64,000 bases of DNA from Nitzschia sp. DOCU1 (lineage: Eukaryota; Bacillariophyta; Bacillariophyceae; Bacillariales; Bacillariaceae): positions 4,493,534-4,557,533 of the forward strand of contig OX595986.1 of NCBI GenBank assembly GCA_951394045.1, written 5' to 3'. Each line of letters opens with the position of its first letter. Position 1 is the stretch's first letter. This document shows positions 62,561 through 64,000 of the stretch, piece by piece. Both the position numbers and the translations under genes were made by a program. The notes under the pieces are model-generated. The model had not been told where the DNA came from. It worked only from the letters and a program-made list of their open reading frames with translations, and made no database searches.

Positions 62561-63850
62561 ATGTTGGAAACACAAGACTTAATAGAGCCATCCTCGATCT
62601 CTACTTCGACCTCTTCATCGTCAGCAGAAAAGCGCTCGGTTCGATTTCAGCTGATTGAGTTGATTGAGATTGCTATTGTACTTGGAGACAATCCTTCGCT
62701 TTCCACCGGAGGACCTCCGATGTCTCTGGGGTGGGACCCGGTTCGTAGGTCCGAATTTGATTTGGACCACTATGAGAAATACAGACCGAAACGTAAAGAA
62801 ACGAGGAGAGAATTGATAATATCTGGCAAGAAGAGAACAAAATTGTAAGTTGTAATGAGCACACAATGGGAAGGCTACACCAGGATAAGGATCAGAATCT
62901 CACACTCTTGCTGCGCCAGCTTTTTGCGATGTGGATATTCATTGCCGGAGATTGAGGAGGCCGCAGCCATTTCGTTAAATTATCGAAAGCAAATGACAAT
63001 AACTAAACTCATGGATCCCCCGATTGTGATGAAGGACAAAGTCAAGAATCGATTTGCTAGTTGCCATGAAACAGAAGCACCAACGCAGAGACAGAGAATA
63101 TCCAGAAGAAATTCAAATGAGCCGCTTGTTATGCCACGGAGAGAGCCGGATTACGATCATATCTACCCTTCGAGTTTATCTAGGCAACAACAAAATCTAT
63201 CTGGCGACGCGATGAATCCAGCGAGGTTACGAATGCAGCGGAGATTGTCGAACTTTGAACCTAACAACGGGTTGGTAAGGAAATTGTCGAATGAAAAATT
63301 GGTCGCTCCGACGCGGACGATATCTCCAAAAAAGAAACGATTTGAACGACGGAATTCACCGACGGCTGAACTAGAGCCCCCAACTTCGCCCATTGCAGCC
63401 ATGGGTTTGCTGCCTGCCGACGGAGAAGAGGCTCCGCTAAGGCTTCCGTCGCGACAAATATCTCCCAACAGTATGGGGAGAATGTTGAGGCGTCACCATT
63501 CAGCACCGCTTGTCGCATTCCAGGGGTTAAGAATCCCGGTTCGTACCACGTCACCGAACCCAAACGCAATGTCGCCGAATCCGTTATCGCCTCAGAAGGA
63601 AGCAAAACTCAGCAAGCGATTCCAAAAAGAGTCACTCTTGGATTTGGAAACTCCTCTCGTTTCAATTGGCAGTAAAAACCACGCCCCTTCCTTCCCCGCT
63701 CGATCGACTACTCCTTCCCCGCCACCTTCGCCCCCACCAGCAGAACGGCCTGGCCGATCGCCCTCAAGCGCATCACCGTTAAAGCCACGTCGACGACTGT
63801 CGCCTCCAGTTGAGCTTCAGACGGAAGTGACCCCAAACAGAAGATGCTAG
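62561..63850 (+). CDS. Diatom-type GDNPS-domain protein of unknown function, two exons
   Basis: Exons 62561-62844 and 62920-63850 (intron 62845-62919, GTAAGT...CAG, phase 2) give 404 residues. Exon 1 ends and exon 2 begins inside one conserved module: VRFQLIELIEIAIVLGDNPS, GGPPMSLGWDP, HYEKYRPKRKETRRELI and GYSLPEIEEAAAISLNYRKQ. This arrangement (VRF, GDNPS, GPP-L-W, YE..R..R, GYS..EI) is one I associate with many uncharacterised diatom proteins. The remaining 280 residues are Ser/Pro/Arg-rich, disordered, with repeated RR(L/N)S and SP motifs that look like phosphorylation sites and a final PPPSPPP tract. I start at the ATG at 62561 (MLETQDL); the longer frame begins with TTG. Confidence 0.72.
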
Positions 63851-64000
63851 TAAATACTCGGGAGTACGATTGAATGACGGTAGTAGCTACCTTTCTTATG
63901 GCTGAAATAGCGAAGAATAGTACATTGATGAGTTACTACTGTACTCCAGACTAGAGTACTGCTTTTGCTATTACGTCGCTCTATCTCCTTTTAACACAGC

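Noticed and set aside
1..64000. CRISPR arrays, tRNA, rRNA and bacterial operons
   Set aside because: No regularly spaced repeats, no convincing tRNA B-box or rRNA sequence, and genes are intron-bearing eukaryotic units.

Overview
The window is nuclear DNA of a photosynthetic stramenopile, most likely a diatom. The evidence is a type III metacaspase (p10-like part before p20), an ER-signal plus plastid plus twin-arginine targeted lumen protein, Lys/Ser/Gly-rich silaffin-like and Pro/Thr-rich secreted sequence, a Ty1/copia retrotransposon, and short GT-AG introns (51-141 bp). Species was not determined. Exon joins were worked out by hand from splice sites, reading phase and conserved motifs.

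Layout. 1-8.5 kb: 5'-truncated FHA/CHK2-like kinase, LRR protein, metacaspase, TLDc protein, BolA. 8.8-19.8 kb: LON-domain protein, secreted CEMIP/G8-like protein, MON1, D-cysteine desulfhydrase-like enzyme, AT-hook protein of an unrecognised family. 20.2-27.8 kb: a young copia element (LTRs differ at 2 of 314 bases, 6-bp target repeat) whose gag is broken by a ~0.9-kb palindrome-rich TIR insertion and a one-base frameshift. 28-34 kb: DRG1 GTPase, eIF3e, a small membrane protein, an alpha/beta hydrolase. 34-36.4 kb: no gene seen. 36.4-39.9 kb: five-exon silaffin-like/Cys-rich/PT-rich/transmembrane/coiled-coil/MORN protein. 40.4-48.2 kb: aspartate aminotransferase and a Sec23-like COPII gene bracketed by two ~1.33-kb TIR transposons with the same ends but different interiors; one carries a broken arginase/agmatinase fragment. 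48.3-64 kb: lysine-methyltransferase-like protein, DGAT2, plastid lumen protein, VPS16, a second member of the unknown AT-hook family, two convergent Golgi-type sulfotransferase-like genes and a diatom-type protein with a GDNPS-containing domain.

Joint functions. MON1 (Rab7 exchange factor), VPS16 (HOPS/CORVET) and the Sec23-like gene all serve endomembrane traffic, and the two sulfotransferase-like proteins and the silaffin-like protein depend on the secretory pathway. They are not an operon. Genes are compact and alternate strand: 20 of 24 neighbouring host-gene pairs are on opposite strands, giving many shared divergent promoters and tail-to-tail ends under 200 bp.

The most unusual finding is the pair of TIR transposons at 40373-41711 and 46831-48161. 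They have ~30-bp TIRs, 5-bp target duplications (GATTT, GAATC), swapped interiors consistent with gene-fragment capture, and a 23-bp hairpin near one end whose two arms differ between copies by compensating changes.
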